A stretch of DNA of 64,000 nt from Trichomonas vaginalis G3 (lineage: Eukaryota; Parabasalia; Trichomonadida; Trichomonadidae): positions 23,776,082 through 23,840,081 of the forward strand of contig NC_067207.1 in the NCBI RefSeq assembly GCF_026262505.1, given 5' to 3'. Positions 40,976 through 54,009 of this stretch are shown here, in pieces (within the stretch, counting starts at the first letter, position 1; every line of letters starts with the position of its first letter). Under the pieces are notes generated by a model, which was given only the letters and a program-made list of their open reading frames with translations, did no database searches and was not told the origin of the DNA. Position numbers and translations under genes: made by a program.

Positions 40976-41242
40976 TCATTCCAGAATGTTACGAATGTTA
41001 CAATTGTTTTCTATGGAATGCATGATATAAGAACACCATCTACAAGAGAAAACTTCAGAGGTGTTCCTGGATCAGTTTATGTTCCATGTTGCTACAAATC
41101 ACCTAGGTTTGTTAAAGTTAGACCATTTAATATGACATCTTGTGATGGTCTGTTCAATTGCTTTTCTTATAACAAAGCTTCAAGTTCTGTTAGATATTCT
41201 GCACTTGCTGCTATGTATTTCGCTAGAACAGATGATGATTGA
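40940..41242 (+). pseudogene. C-terminal fragment of a BspA-like gene, opposite strand
   Basis: About 100 residues beginning within an LRR-type repeat (ITGENSFQNVTNVTIVFYG), then VPGSVYVPCCYKSPRF and the terminal AMYFARTDDD. The layout is that of the last repeat and tail of a BspA-like protein. The rest of the gene upstream on this strand is missing. It lies head to head with the minus-strand fragment. Confidence 0.6.
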
Positions 41243-41507
41243 TTTAATCTTTCTAAAAATTTTTATGTATTTGATTTCAAAGTCAACATTTTTTCTATTT
41301 TTGCATTAAATTTGCTTAATACTTAAGTCAATTTAAACAAAAATTCTAAAATCTTTGAGTTTTTCGTGATAATTTCGTTCGATCAAAAAATAATGTTACC
41401 CGATTATGCGTAATTATATCGAAATCAGGTAGCATTCATTAAATAACATGTATTTCTATATTATATTGGCTATATGAGGATTAAAAAACAATAACAAAAA
41501 AGGTGAT
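41243..41507. other. AT-rich 3' flank of the BspA fragment
   Basis: No gene or repeat recognised; ends at the exact start of duplication copy B. Confidence 0.5.
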
Positions 41508-44500
41508 CAAACTATTTTTTGAAAGTCCGCCATAACTTTAATGGTACTATTTCAGCGTGTACAATGAATACAAAAATTCTAAGAGTGCCACATAAAATAG
41601 TACTTTAGACTTGAGTTAATGCTACCAAGCAAATGTTAAAAAGATGACTTTAGTGTTTTGATAATCAAAGATTAAAATCATTATTGTCTAAATCAATAAT
41701 CATAACGACAGAAGTTAATGTTTTTTCATCAGTGCTTTAAATCCACTTTTAAAAGTATACCTCAAAAATCAAAATATCAAAAAAAAATTGGCCGATAGGT
41801 TTGGCTTTAATTTTTGTCTGCTTTTATGATTTGATATGGATGTTATAATTTTAAAAGTTGAGCCAAATTCACCAATAGATTTTTGAGATTTGCAAATACT
41901 CAATAATTTTCAGCGTGTTATCTTTTATTAAAAGAACTATTTGGTTTCAGTATCATATAAATTGATATTTACTTTCTATTTGAACCTTCATTTAGCTAAT
42001 GATTTAATAATACAGATTTCATCTAGTCCTTATAAGAGAATTTTGAATTTGTTATAATAAAAAAACAAACAGATATAGCTTACACATCTATAATAAAGAT
42101 ACCTTTTATAGAAATCAGTATGAAATTTGTTTTTTGACACGTAAAGCTCTCAATTCATTATAACATGTTTGTCGATTTTTATATATTTTTCGCTTTCATT
42201 ATCTATGATATTAAAAATTATGTCATCAGAATGTGAAATAATTAAACAAATGCCCTGCGGGAAGTATTTTATACTAGAATTTATAAAAAAAATCACTGTA
42301 CGTTTAGCCTACTGGTTATGTCGTGGGGTTCAAAGGCAATGTGTTCAAATCAGTAAGCACCCGTTTTTTTTATATTTTTTTAACAAGGTGAATATAACTT
42401 TTGATCGAAATCAATGAGTTACATGAATTATCATTTATCTAACTACAATTAAATTGTGAAAATATACTATCCAATATTAGCGTTTAATAAAATCAAAGAT
42501 TATTGACTTATATTTTGAAAGTAATCTAAGCAGAATTTAGATATCCAAATTCTAAATATCTTCATGCTTAGATGCTAGATAATATATTCTTATTTGAAAA
42601 ATTTATAATGTTATTATTTTCTTATTTGATATTTACTACAAGCAGAAAAGCATTTATATTGTAAATTAACAGATTATGATAATTATACTCGTTTTTATAT
42701 GTTCTTAATGAAGAATATCAAACGTATTTCTATGAGTTTTAAAAAATGAAAAGTTTTAATATGGCTAATATATTTATTATCATTAATAGAATAAAAAAGT
42801 TTTTTTCGCATATCACTCGATGATTTACCTTCGAGTTTTGTAAAATTTCCAAAAAATTTAAGGAATGCTCTTTGAATTTCTTACCTATAAGCATATTATC
42901 TGCCGTATTATTTTTTCGCTAATTGTAGAATTTTATTTAATTTTAATAATTAACCTTCAAGCTTATTGAGAGATCACATTGTATATTTGATACGTAGTAC
43001 ATATGCTAAATCTGTGAATTAGATTGTAAGATATTGAACAAACGTTCTTAAACATTTTAGATTTTAGGGAATTACTGAATTAAACTATATTTCTTATATG
43101 ATATCTTCATGTTTGGATGCTTTGGGTATTATTTATTGGGCTTTTTCTATCCAAATGTTTGGCAATGGTAACCCAATTTCTAACAAATTTATGATGGAAA
43201 AATTTATGACTTTTATGGAGCCGAAAAAAAAGCATAGAATGAATAAGACTATTAAAGATAAGCTGTAATTTGATTGTGAATTTTAAGAAAAAGAATTTGG
43301 ATTAAAATTTGAAATTCTTTTTTTTTGAAAATTAGCCGAGATATGCTTAAGCTAAAAATTACTAGAAGCGGTGTGATATAATTTATATAAAAAAACTCAT
43401 AATTGCCATTATTATTGGTACATATAAAGTCAAATTATAATTTGCAGTTATGCTTTAATCAAAACTATATTGAAACGCTTTGTCACATCCATTAAAAAGG
43501 CTGTCGCATATAAATCCAAACATTTGCTTGGTATGTACTTTTCCATTTTAACGTCCTGATTGATATAAGCATGTTTTACACTTTAAAATAGTAATTATAA
43601 CAACCTGTACACCATAGAAGTAGGCTATAACAAGAAAAATTAGATTGACATCGAATAATTTCAAGATTTAGAAACAATTGTAGCTTTCTCAATTATCTAG
43701 AGTTAAAATTCATTTATAATGAGGTCATATATTTTAATTATCTTGTAATAAGGGTTTCGTTTTGCGAAAAAAACGTACAATACGCAATTTCGCTAAAAAA
43801 AACATTTAGCTAGCAATTTCGACCTTTGACTCCACTCAAGACGTCACTTTTTTAATTTTGCGGTATCATATTTTTGGAAAATCTTTATGAATATTATATA
43901 AAAAGTCTCTTTAATATCTATATTTCATATTTTTATCGATTTTTAAAGTTTTTGCGAAAAGTATTCAATTATTTTTGCTATTGGTCGGGTAAATGTCAGA
44001 TTTGCGACATTTTCTGATTGATATTCAGATTCTACGTTATATTAGTAATTTATGCTTTACATGTATTTTATATAAATTTTTATTGAATTCAAATATTCAA
44101 TAGTTTTTTTATGCTAGATTAGTTGTATTATTTAAATATATTATATTGGCAACCTTTCTTTCCCCTGTCCTAATAAACGCATTTTGTAAAAAAAATATAG
44201 TGCATCAGTTTCGAACTAGCGTCCCGAGTACCCAATAGTAAGGGGTAATAACCATTCGACCATTTGCCACGTAAAGCATCGCCGGATTTTTTTGTATTTA
44301 ATCACTCCCAAAACACTGTTTTGGCTTATTGGAAGCATATCAGACATAATCGCCATAATCAAAAAATCTATATACCCAATAAGTAATAAATTTGTCGATA
44401 TAGATTTTCCATAAAATTAGTTTTTAGTCTGATCTTAAAATAAATTTAATTTTTTATAAAAAAAATCACATTTAAAAGTACCTTTTTAGTAGCTCGAAAT

Positions 44501-45911
44501 CCTGTTGGTGGATTTCGGGCGTACTTCAAAATTAGCTTTTCTTCTACATATGCAAGCTATATTTTAAATATGGGGCAAATCGGATCGGCGAAAGGAGTTT
44601 AGTTACCTTTATAACAAATAAATTAACTCATCATTAAACGAAATAAACCACAAAATATAGTTAGCTATAGTGTATATATGTTGATATCATAATTATAAAT
44701 CCGAAATATAAAACAAAAGATATGAAATAATAAAAAATATCGTGGAAAAAGAAACTCAAACAGGTATTTCATCTAACTCAGAGGTGATCTGGCTGTATCC
44801 AGCACGGCGATTTGATTCTATTAATTTAAGTGTCCACTGTAAGGCCAAATAAGGTCTATCGTCGTCCCAAAAATATTGCTCGAGATGGTGTTTTACTAAG
44901 GCCCAAAACTTAAAAAACACAAAAAAATTAACTTTACTCTTTTGAGATCCTTATCAGATATGCATCAATTTGATGCAGTATCGCAGTTCAAATCTGATTT
45001 TTTAATGTAGATGTACTCTAACATCCTTTAAAAAATGCAAAATGATATTAATTAAGTTTTTCATTTCTGTATCATACACGAAACAAAATCATTTATTATA
45101 CTAAAATTTATCAAAGTTTGATTAATGAAAAAATAATATCTAAATTTTTACATTGAGTCGGCTATTGATATGGTTAATATTAAATCTTGTAAAAATTGGC
45201 ATTATCCAGAATAATACCCACTAAAATACACAATTTTTTTAAAAAAATTTTATCAATTGTTATGGTATATCTTTATGATAATGAAATAAATGCTTATTTT
45301 TCATAAGTAAATACATAATTTATGCTTAAACACAAAAAATAACACGAAAATTTTTGGCCAACATATCTAAACTAAGGATAATGGTTTGAATATATAAACA
45401 ATAATACTTTGTCCAGGGAATTAAATTTGTGCTATCCAATTGTCAATTCTTTGAATTTTTTTTAAATGCAAGATATCCCGGCATTAGCCTCAATAAATAT
45501 ATATATTATGCATCATAATATTAGTTTGTAATGGCATTAAAGCGAAATTCCTAATTTCTTATCAATTAAATTCCTTGAAAAACATTGGAATTAATGATTG
45601 GAAATAGGTCAAAAAAATTCCTAATATAAAACTTATACTTAAGATAAAATTAAAATTCGAAAATATCTATTTTTCAAAACACGCATCCAAAAGCGAAAAA
45701 ATTCGAAAAAATCATGTTCTTATAAAACTCACTGATTTTGCAATTTTTATGAGATTTGAAGTGATAGAATATATTACCATCTTATTGAAACATATGCTTC
45801 ATTGTTGTATTCACATAATATTAATCAGAACACTAGGAAAAGTGGATTTTCGAAAAATGACGATAACGATTATTTGCAAATCGCCTCTCAATTTTGAGAG
45901 ACTTTCAATTT
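41508..45911. other. AT-rich region equivalent to 25489-29888
   Basis: Same content as copy A: coding fragments near 43096-43268 (+) and 44751-44948 (-), tRNA-like stretch at 44199-44270 (-), otherwise no gene seen. Confidence 0.5.
44199..44270 (-). ncRNA. Degenerate tRNA-like sequence, copy B (low confidence)
   Basis: Duplicate of 28178-28247 with a few differences (CTCGGGACG in the variable region). Same A-box, B-box and T-run order; stems remain poor. Confidence 0.25.
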
Positions 45912-46702
45912 TTACAGTGGACCCTTAAATACAAAAATCCCGATCATACAAAACCCGCAGAGAACAAAATCGGAGATGAACAGCGTCTTGTTTTTGCCGC
46001 CTAAAATGCCTGGTTTGATTAAAGAGACGTAACGTTCGCCAAAGAAATTATTTCTAAGATAATTGCAAGATACGGATACATTAAACTGGCCTTTTGGAAT
46101 AGTCTTATCTGTGTGTGCAAATAATTTCTTGAAATTAGGGCTATTCGCTGGGCGCATCCAGACCATAAAATGTTCATTTCGTATTTCTCCAGGGAAATAC
46201 TGTGATTGGAGACCCTCGAGCATCCATCTTGATTTTCCTGTATATCCGTCATTCAAATTCTTGTATAATTTATCAATTTCACCTTTCCAGGCAATATTAG
46301 TTTCCGAGAAATTATATTCGCTTGGAAATGTGTAATAATCTGTGAAAAAGTAAATTGGATATAATCCACATGGTGCGAGTGGATGGTTTCCTTCTTTTTC
46401 CATTGGAGCACAATTTGTCAATGATTTTGGCTTCCTTCCATGAAATTGTTCGCGATCTATGGAAGACTCGAATCTAAAATGGTTCTGATAAAAGTTATGA
46501 AGTCATAATAGAAGAATTTTGTTCCTTTTAATTCTTTTGGAATATCGAGAGTTATTGTAACAGTTTGACCATCTTGGCACTTGTTATCATATCTTACTTT
46601 AATTTCTGTGAAAGTAAACCGGGTTCCCACAAGAAATATTCCAATTAACAAGAAAAACGCGAATAAAAGAAGAAATAACTTGGTAGGCTTGTGATCAATC
46701 AT
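45912..46702 (-). pseudogene. CDC50/LEM3 family protein, copy B
   Basis: Same gene as 29889-30678. The C-terminal 169 residues are open here, through LAPCGLYPIYFF, NEHFMVWMRPANS, KKLFAHTDKTIPKGQF and the last membrane segment. One missing T near 46503 shifts the frame in the N-terminal third, where copy A is open. The reciprocal pattern argues that at least one of the breaks is not biological. Confidence 0.85.
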
Positions 46703-46921
46703 GATATGACACCCTCTGATTTCTTGCTAGCATATTGGATGAGTAAATCTGCACGAGTCAATTTCTGAAATTTCCATTGACGTAATGGAAAATCAATTGA
46801 TCTCAAAAAGTGGGAATTGTTTCAAATATATTCAAAACTGACAAACAAATTGGCTTTTAAAAACATATAAACATGTTATAGGGAACTTCTGCATAAAATA
46901 ATTGTATTCAAATGTGTTGTA

Positions 46922-46934
46922 AATAACCGCGTAC
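46922..46934. repeat. 13-bp direct repeat flanking T copy B, left
   Basis: AATAACCGCGTAC; partner at 51428-51440. Confidence 0.75.
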
Positions 46935-49900
46935 TTGTTATAGACCGAAAATAGATTTTTTCGGTTTTCTCTTCAAATAATTGAAAGAATGATACTATTA
47001 TAAGTTTATTATATTATATAGCATATAATCATGCTATAGCCGAAAATTATAAGTTTTGAGAAAGATTGAATATAACACAAATAAATTTGAATGTAAGTTA
47101 AATTGCTTGTTGTTTTTAATAGCTATTTAATGAGAAATCCAATATTGCAAAATTCAAATTGAATGATTGAAAGAACAGAAAAAGTCATTCTTTTCAATTT
47201 CGAATATGTTTCATTGTATTTATAATTATATGACAAATAAGATATTTAAACTTGATTTTTGAAGGAAAATTCACAAAATTGAATAAATTCAAATAATTTT
47301 TATTCAAAAATAAACTAGTTATTTGAGTTTAATACTAATTATCTATTCAAACTACAAAGTTTGTAATTTAAAATATTTTGTGAGATCAGATTGAATTAAT
47401 TCAAGGTTCTTTTCAATTAATATTAATGACCATATTACGCATTTTCGAACATTCTAAACCAAATATATAAAAATGGGAGACGAATGTTAAATTTGCTAGA
47501 CATGGGGGAGTTGTCTGCAAAGTTTTAGCTCTTATCTCTAACAAAAAATTAATTTTTAAAAAAATGACCGAATACGTTTCACAGCGAGAAAAAAATAAAA
47601 GGCAAGATAGAATTTTCTAGACATAAAAAGAAGTTGTTTACTGAGTTTTAGCTCTTATCTCTAACAAAAAATTAATTTTTAAAAAAATGACCGAATACGT
47701 TTCACAGCGAGAAAAAAATAAAAGGCAAGAAGAATTTTCTAGACATAAAGAAGTTGTTTACCGAGTTTTAGCTCTTATCTCTAACAAAAAATTAATTTTT
47801 AAAAAAATGACCGAATACGTTTCACAGCGAGAAAAAAATAAAACTGTACACTGATTTTCATTTTCATTTCCAGTCACTTTACTTATTATTTTTTCTTTTT
47901 TTCATTTTAATTATAAATTATTTCATAATACGTTTATTTACGTTACCATTTTCTTTATTTCTTTGAATTCCATACTAGACACTTATAGAATATTTTGATT
48001 GTTAACGTACTTCATTAGAATGAATCCTTACAAAGGGTATGTCGATCGAATTTACCTAATTGGTATTTCCAATCAGATTGAAGAAGGTAAAATGACATGG
48101 GAAGAAGCTTGCACCCATGTTCCCATCACCCTAACCCTGTTATATACGAAAACGATAAAAACAGTTTGACAGAAAAGTGACACCTTTACGTGTCAAAAAT
48201 ATAAAAAGTGATATTTTATTCATCATTATCTTCTTCATAATTTATTTCATATTCTTCGTCTTACCAACAAAAGATGGGAATGTGAACAATTGCGGGCAAT
48301 TTTTAGCCATTTTGGCTTGGAACTAGAGCCTGCGAGGTACATGGATAGTATCAGTACCTCACAGGCTCTAGTTCTCTATATGGCGCCGAGAAATTTTGGT
48401 GAAATGTGGTCGCATTTCACCAAAATTTTTTCGGCGCCATAGGATGAATTGGAGGGTGAGAGATATTATTTCATACAATACTACTCTCACCCTCCAATTC
48501 CCAGCCAAAATGGCTAAAAATTGCCCGCAATGTGAACAATTGCGGGCAATTTTTAGCCATTTTGGCTTGGAACTAGAGCCTGCGAGGTACATGGATAGTA
48601 TCAGTACCTCACAGGCTCTAGTTCTCATATGGCGCCGAGAAATTTTGGTGAAATGTGGTCGCATTTCACCAAAATTTTTTCGGCGCCATAGGATGAATTG
48701 GAGGTGAGAGATATTATTTCATACAATACTACTCTCACCCTCCAATTCCCAGCCAAAATGGCTAAAAATTGCCCGCAATGTGAACAATTGCGGGCAATTT
48801 TTAGCCATTTTGGCTTGGAACTAGAGCCTGCGAGGTACATGGATAGTATCAGTACCTCACAGGCTCTAGTTCTCTATATGGCGCCGAGAAATTTTGGTGA
48901 AATGTGGTCGCATTTCACCAAAATTTTTTCGGCGCCATAGGATGAATTGGAGGGTGAGAGATATTATTTCATACAATACTACTCTCACCTCCAATTCCCA
49001 GCCAAAATGGCTAAAAATTGCCCGCAATGTGAACAAATTGCGGCAATTTTTAGCCATTTTGGCTTGGAACTAGAGCCTGCGAGGTACATGGATAGTATCA
49101 GTACCTCACAGGCTCTAGTTCTCTATATGGCGCCGAGAAATTTTGGTGAAATGTGGTCGCATTTCACCAAAATTTTTTCGGCGCCATAGGATGAATTGGA
49201 GGGTGAGAGATATTATTTCATACAATACTACTCTCACCTCAATTTTAATTACTAAACTCATTCTATTTTTTTTGACATGTAAATGTCACTTTTACTGAGA
49301 TCTGACACAATGTCAGATCTCTTTTTTTCGTATATAAGAACCCTTCAATCAAATGATTTCAAATATTTAGATGTTTCAAAATCTTTTTTACAAAATCAAT
49401 TTAGCTTACAGAATATCCCATTGCCTAAAGCAAGAAAGGTCGTAGGGTCAATCCCTACGACCAAATCAAAGCTCTTGCTGTGATACATGACCACTGGGCC
49501 TTTCCCTGTGGTCAAACAAAACAATGGAAACGTTTGAAATTACAACAATTGATGTATCTTATAGAGAAGTACGCAGATACTTCAAAGAAAATCATTTCAC
49601 CAAGACGCGATTAGAGCATGCCGGGCCAGAAACAGCAGTAAGATATTGGGCGCTTTCACCCAATCTTATCTGGCACGCAGATGTTCATTATTTTAGGGTG
49701 TTCGTGGCCAGTATATTTATGGCATAATCGACGATTTTAGCCGCAAAGTCCTAGCGTGTATACAAATACCAGATATGCTAGCAGCGACGACAGCGAACGT
49801 TGCGGCTTCCGCCTTCATTGAATTTGGCGCCCCTTATTGTTTCTGGACCGACAACGGTTCAGAAAATAGGGGCGCCTTTCAAGATCTACTTGATCTTTGG

Positions 49901-51427
49901 GGCGTCCAATGGCGGCATACAGACTCTCATTCTTCCCTACCAAAATGGGAAGATTGAGAGATTCTGGCCGACATTGGAGCGCTGCCAAAGCATTCAGGCT
50001 ATTCTGCCTTTATTTGGGAGTACAATAATAAACACACCGCATAAGATCTCCCAATTAATCCATTAACTGGAACAAATTACACGCCAAATCAAATGTATCA
50101 GCTGAAACCGAAATACACAAATGCAGATACAGAAAGGTTGTTGGCAAATATGGGATACAGATACAGGCATGACCGCTGTTGACACATTCACAGCGTAATA
50201 ATAAACATAATTTTTTAATTTCATTTTTAACAAGTTTTTTTAAATGTATGTAATGAATAGTTCATTAGAATATGAAATGCACATTGTAACAGAATAGAAC
50301 AATCACCAAATTTTTTTTGAAATTAAAAAATAAAAGTAAAAAGTATAAAGTAATCGAACCAAAAAAGATATTTAAAAGAATTTTGGAAAAAAACAGAATA
50401 AGGATAATGATATTATTTTAGATACACAATCGATGCACTGAAGAATAATCCGGTAAAATGATGATATAAATTAGATTATTTTACAAGTAGCTAAAAGAAT
50501 AAAACTATAATATAAAATAAATGAAGTTTAATAAACAATAAAGGTTAAATAAATAATAAAGATTTTTATTTTATATCAGTATTGAGAAGAAGTAACAGCT
50601 GACACTTGGTAGACAACTTCTTTATGTCTAGAAATTCTATCTTGCCTTTTATTTTTTTCTCGCTGTGAAACGTATTCGGTCATTTTTTTAAAAATTAATT
50701 TTTTGTTAGAGATAAGAGCTAAAACTCAGTAAACAACTTCTTTATGTCTAGAAATTCTATCTATTGCCTTTTATTTTTTTTCTCGCTGTGAAACGTATTC
50801 GGTCATTTTTTTAAAATTAATTTTTTGTTAGAGATAAGAGCTAAACTTTGCAGACAACTCCCCCATGTCTAGCAAATTTAACATTCGTCTCCCATTTTTA
50901 TATATTTGGTTTAGAATGTTCGAAAATGCGTAATATGGTCATTAATATTAATTGAAAAGAACCTTGAATTAATTCAATCTGATCTCACAAAATATTTTAA
51001 ATTACAAACTTTGTAGTTTGAATAGATAATTAGTATTAAACTCAAATAACTAGTTTATTTTTGAATAAAAATTATTTGAATTATTCAATTTGTGTGAATT
51101 TTCCTTCAAAAATCAAGTTTAAATATCTTATTTGCCATATAATTATAAATACAATGAAACATATTCGAAATTGAAAAGAATGACTTTTTCTGTTCTTTCA
51201 ATCATTCAATTTGAATTTTGCAATATTGGATTTCTCATTAAATAGCTATTAAAAACAACAAGCAATTTAACTTACATTCAAATTTTTTGTGTATACAATC
51301 TCTCAAAACTTATAATTTTCGGCTATAGCATGATTATATGCTATATAATATAATAAACCTATAATAGTATCATTCTTTCAATTATTTGAAGAGAAAACCG
51401 AAAAAATCTATTTTCGGTCTATAACAA
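46935..51427. mobile_element. DNA transposon T, copy B
   Basis: Same element, same flanking direct repeat and same insertion point as copy A, so the insertion predates the 13.5-kb duplication. Transposase pieces at about 48022-48171 and 49303-50196. The frame starting at 49524 (METFEITTIDVSYREVRRYF ...) shows the WHADVHYF first-Asp region; the FWTDNGSEN segment is at 49775-49957. Confidence 0.75.
48173..49293. mobile_element. Nested hairpin-array element H, copy B
   Basis: Same boundaries (AAAAGTGACA ... TGTCACTTTT) and four hairpin units (about 48276-49241) as in copy A. Confidence 0.6.
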
Positions 51428-51440
51428 AATAACCGCGTAC
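51428..51440. repeat. 13-bp direct repeat flanking T copy B, right
   Basis: AATAACCGCGTAC, matching 46922-46934. Confidence 0.75.
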
Positions 51441-52464
51441 TCACCTAAATTGTGAGCTTGCTATTAAGATAAAAAATATTAATGATATATCACAGATACC
51501 GTATAAAACAGACGAATTGTCAAACGTGCATTGAAAACATAAACTCCTTTTTTTATTTAGGTACCCTATTCAATTTCTATCGTCACCATATGGAAAGGTC
51601 AGGCCCATATCATAAAACATTAAGTTTGGACTTACTAAGACATGTAAGAATTACCTTGCTTGTATAGGGGCATTAAATACTTTTAGATGCTAAAATCTTC
51701 AAAATTAATTTAAATTTGATATTCAAAATATGCACGAAAACGTAAATAAATACGGATCTAGCTCTCACATATCTCTATTTTAAGCATTGATAAGTATTTC
51801 TACATTCTATTTTAAAAAATATTCAAATTTCACAATATTCTTTTTCATTGATAATCTACATATTAACGAAATGATATAACTTTTCATGTGTTTAGAAGTT
51901 CTTAGCTTTAGTACTGTATTGTTGAAAAAATTATTGAAGACTTTTTTCTTTTTGAGAAATTAATGCAATAACCAAGAGGAATTGCATATGCTGCGCACTA
52001 AAATTATAGAAATGTCTCTAATTAGACACAAATAGAGATATTCGGAAATAAAAATTTGAAATTTTGATCAAAAACGCTATTTTCTAATCATTTTTATTTT
52101 AACTATATATAAAGTATCTTTTTCTATAATTTATACTTGATGGTTTAAAAGACGTTTGACTCAAAATTTTACTGCATTCATGTGGTAACTATGCTTTATT
52201 CACTAACTACCTCCTTGTTTCAACCCTGAAACAATATATTATACCTCCCAATGCAGGTATTACTCCAACAAAATTAGCAATTTGGCTATTGTCTAAAAAT
52301 TTTCTCAAAGAAAGAGGAGTAAAGTCCCATTTTTAGAATTCGAGCTATATTAGAATGCAACTAGACAAAAGGTTACAGTTTACAATACACATATTCAAAA
52401 AATTTGCATTCGAAATTTAAAGATAAAGTACAATTTCCAAAAAGAGTATCGAATCAAAAAAAAA

Positions 52465-52496
<32 letters not shown>

Positions 52497-52501
52497 AGGG
52501 A
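51441..52501. other. AT-rich spacer and A-tract before M3
   Basis: Equivalent of 35416-36472, with the same coding fragment (about 52151-52336) and a long A-tract (52456-52500). Confidence 0.6.
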
Positions 52502-52609
52502 AGTGGGGCTTCCAGGCACTTCGTGCCTTCTAGCCATAAAAAATTGCACAAGACCCAAGAGGAGGACACGGAGCCCAGCCGACCAGCCGTTGACTTTTTT
52601 TTGTGTTCA

Positions 52610-54005
52610 CTTTCACAAATTAATATATGTTTTCATGTTTTGTCAAGACTTCTTCGTAAATGTTTTGTCAAGACTTCTTCGTAAATGTTTTGTCAAGACT
52701 TCTCATCGTAAAGTTTTGTCAAGATCTTCTCGTAAATGTTTTGTCAAGACTTCTTCATCGTAAATGTTTTGTCAAGACTTCTTCGTAAATGTTTTTGTCC
52801 AAGACTTCTTCATCGTAAATGTTTGTCAGACTTTTCGTAAAATCAGACAAAAATAATGTTTATGTTAGAATGTTAGATCAACACGTTTTCTAACATGTTT
52901 TTCTAACATCGTAGAAAACTCATGATTTCATCGTAAATGTTTTGTCAAGACTTCTTCGTAATGAGCGTAAATGACCCAAAAAATAATGTTTTATGTAGAA
53001 TGTAGATCTAACACGTTTTCTAACATGTTTTCTAACATCGTAGAAAATCATGATTCATGTATTGTCTCGATAAACTTCTTTCATCGTAAATGTTTTGTCA
53101 AGACTTCTTCGTAAATGTTTTGTCAAGACTTCTTCATCGTAAATGTTTTGTCAAGACTTCTTCGTAAAATCAGACAAAAAATAATGTTTATGTTAGAATG
53201 TTAGATCTAACCTCTTTTCTACCTCTTTCTAACCTCATGAAATTTTCATGAACTTCTTTACAAAAGTCTTTACATGGAAGAACTTTACAAAGTCTCAACA
53301 AAACATTGACAAGAAAGTTCATGAGAAAGACTTTACAAAGTCTTTACGATGAAGAACTTTACGAAGAAATCTCAACAAAGTCTTTACGAAGAAGTCTTGA
53401 CAAAACATTTACGATGAAATCATGAAAATTCAAGAGGGTAGAAAAACATGTTATGAAAGAGGTTAGATCTAACATTCTAACATAAAATATATTTTTGCTG
53501 AATTCCGTATGAAATTTCATGAGTTTTGTATGTTTTAGACCATGTTAGAAAACATGTTAGAAAAGAGGTTAGATCTAACATTTCTAACATAAAATATATT
53601 TTTGGCTGAATTCCGTATGAAATTTCATGAGTTTTGTTATGTTTTTAGACCATGTTAGAAAACATGTTAGAAAAATTTAGATCTAACATTCTAACATAAA
53701 CATTATTTTTATTGAATTCCGTATGAATTTCATGAGTTTTGTATGTTTTAGACTTCAAAAACATGTTAGAAAACATGTTTAGATCTAACATTCTAACATA
53801 AACATTATTTTTGGGTCATTTAACTCATTACGATGAAGAGTCTTAACAAAGTCTTTACGAAGAAATCTCAACCAAAGTCTTTATGAAGAAATTCAACAAA
53901 GTCTTTATGAAGAAGTCTGACAAAACATTACGAAGAAATCTCAACAAAGTCTTACTGAAAAAGTGTCATATAAACATCTGTCAAAAGCCGCTTTTTAACT
54001 TCACT
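52610..54005. repeat. Subterminal Maverick repeats of M3
   Basis: Same tandem and palindromic words as 36590-37985. Confidence 0.8.
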
Positions 54006-54009
54006 TAAA

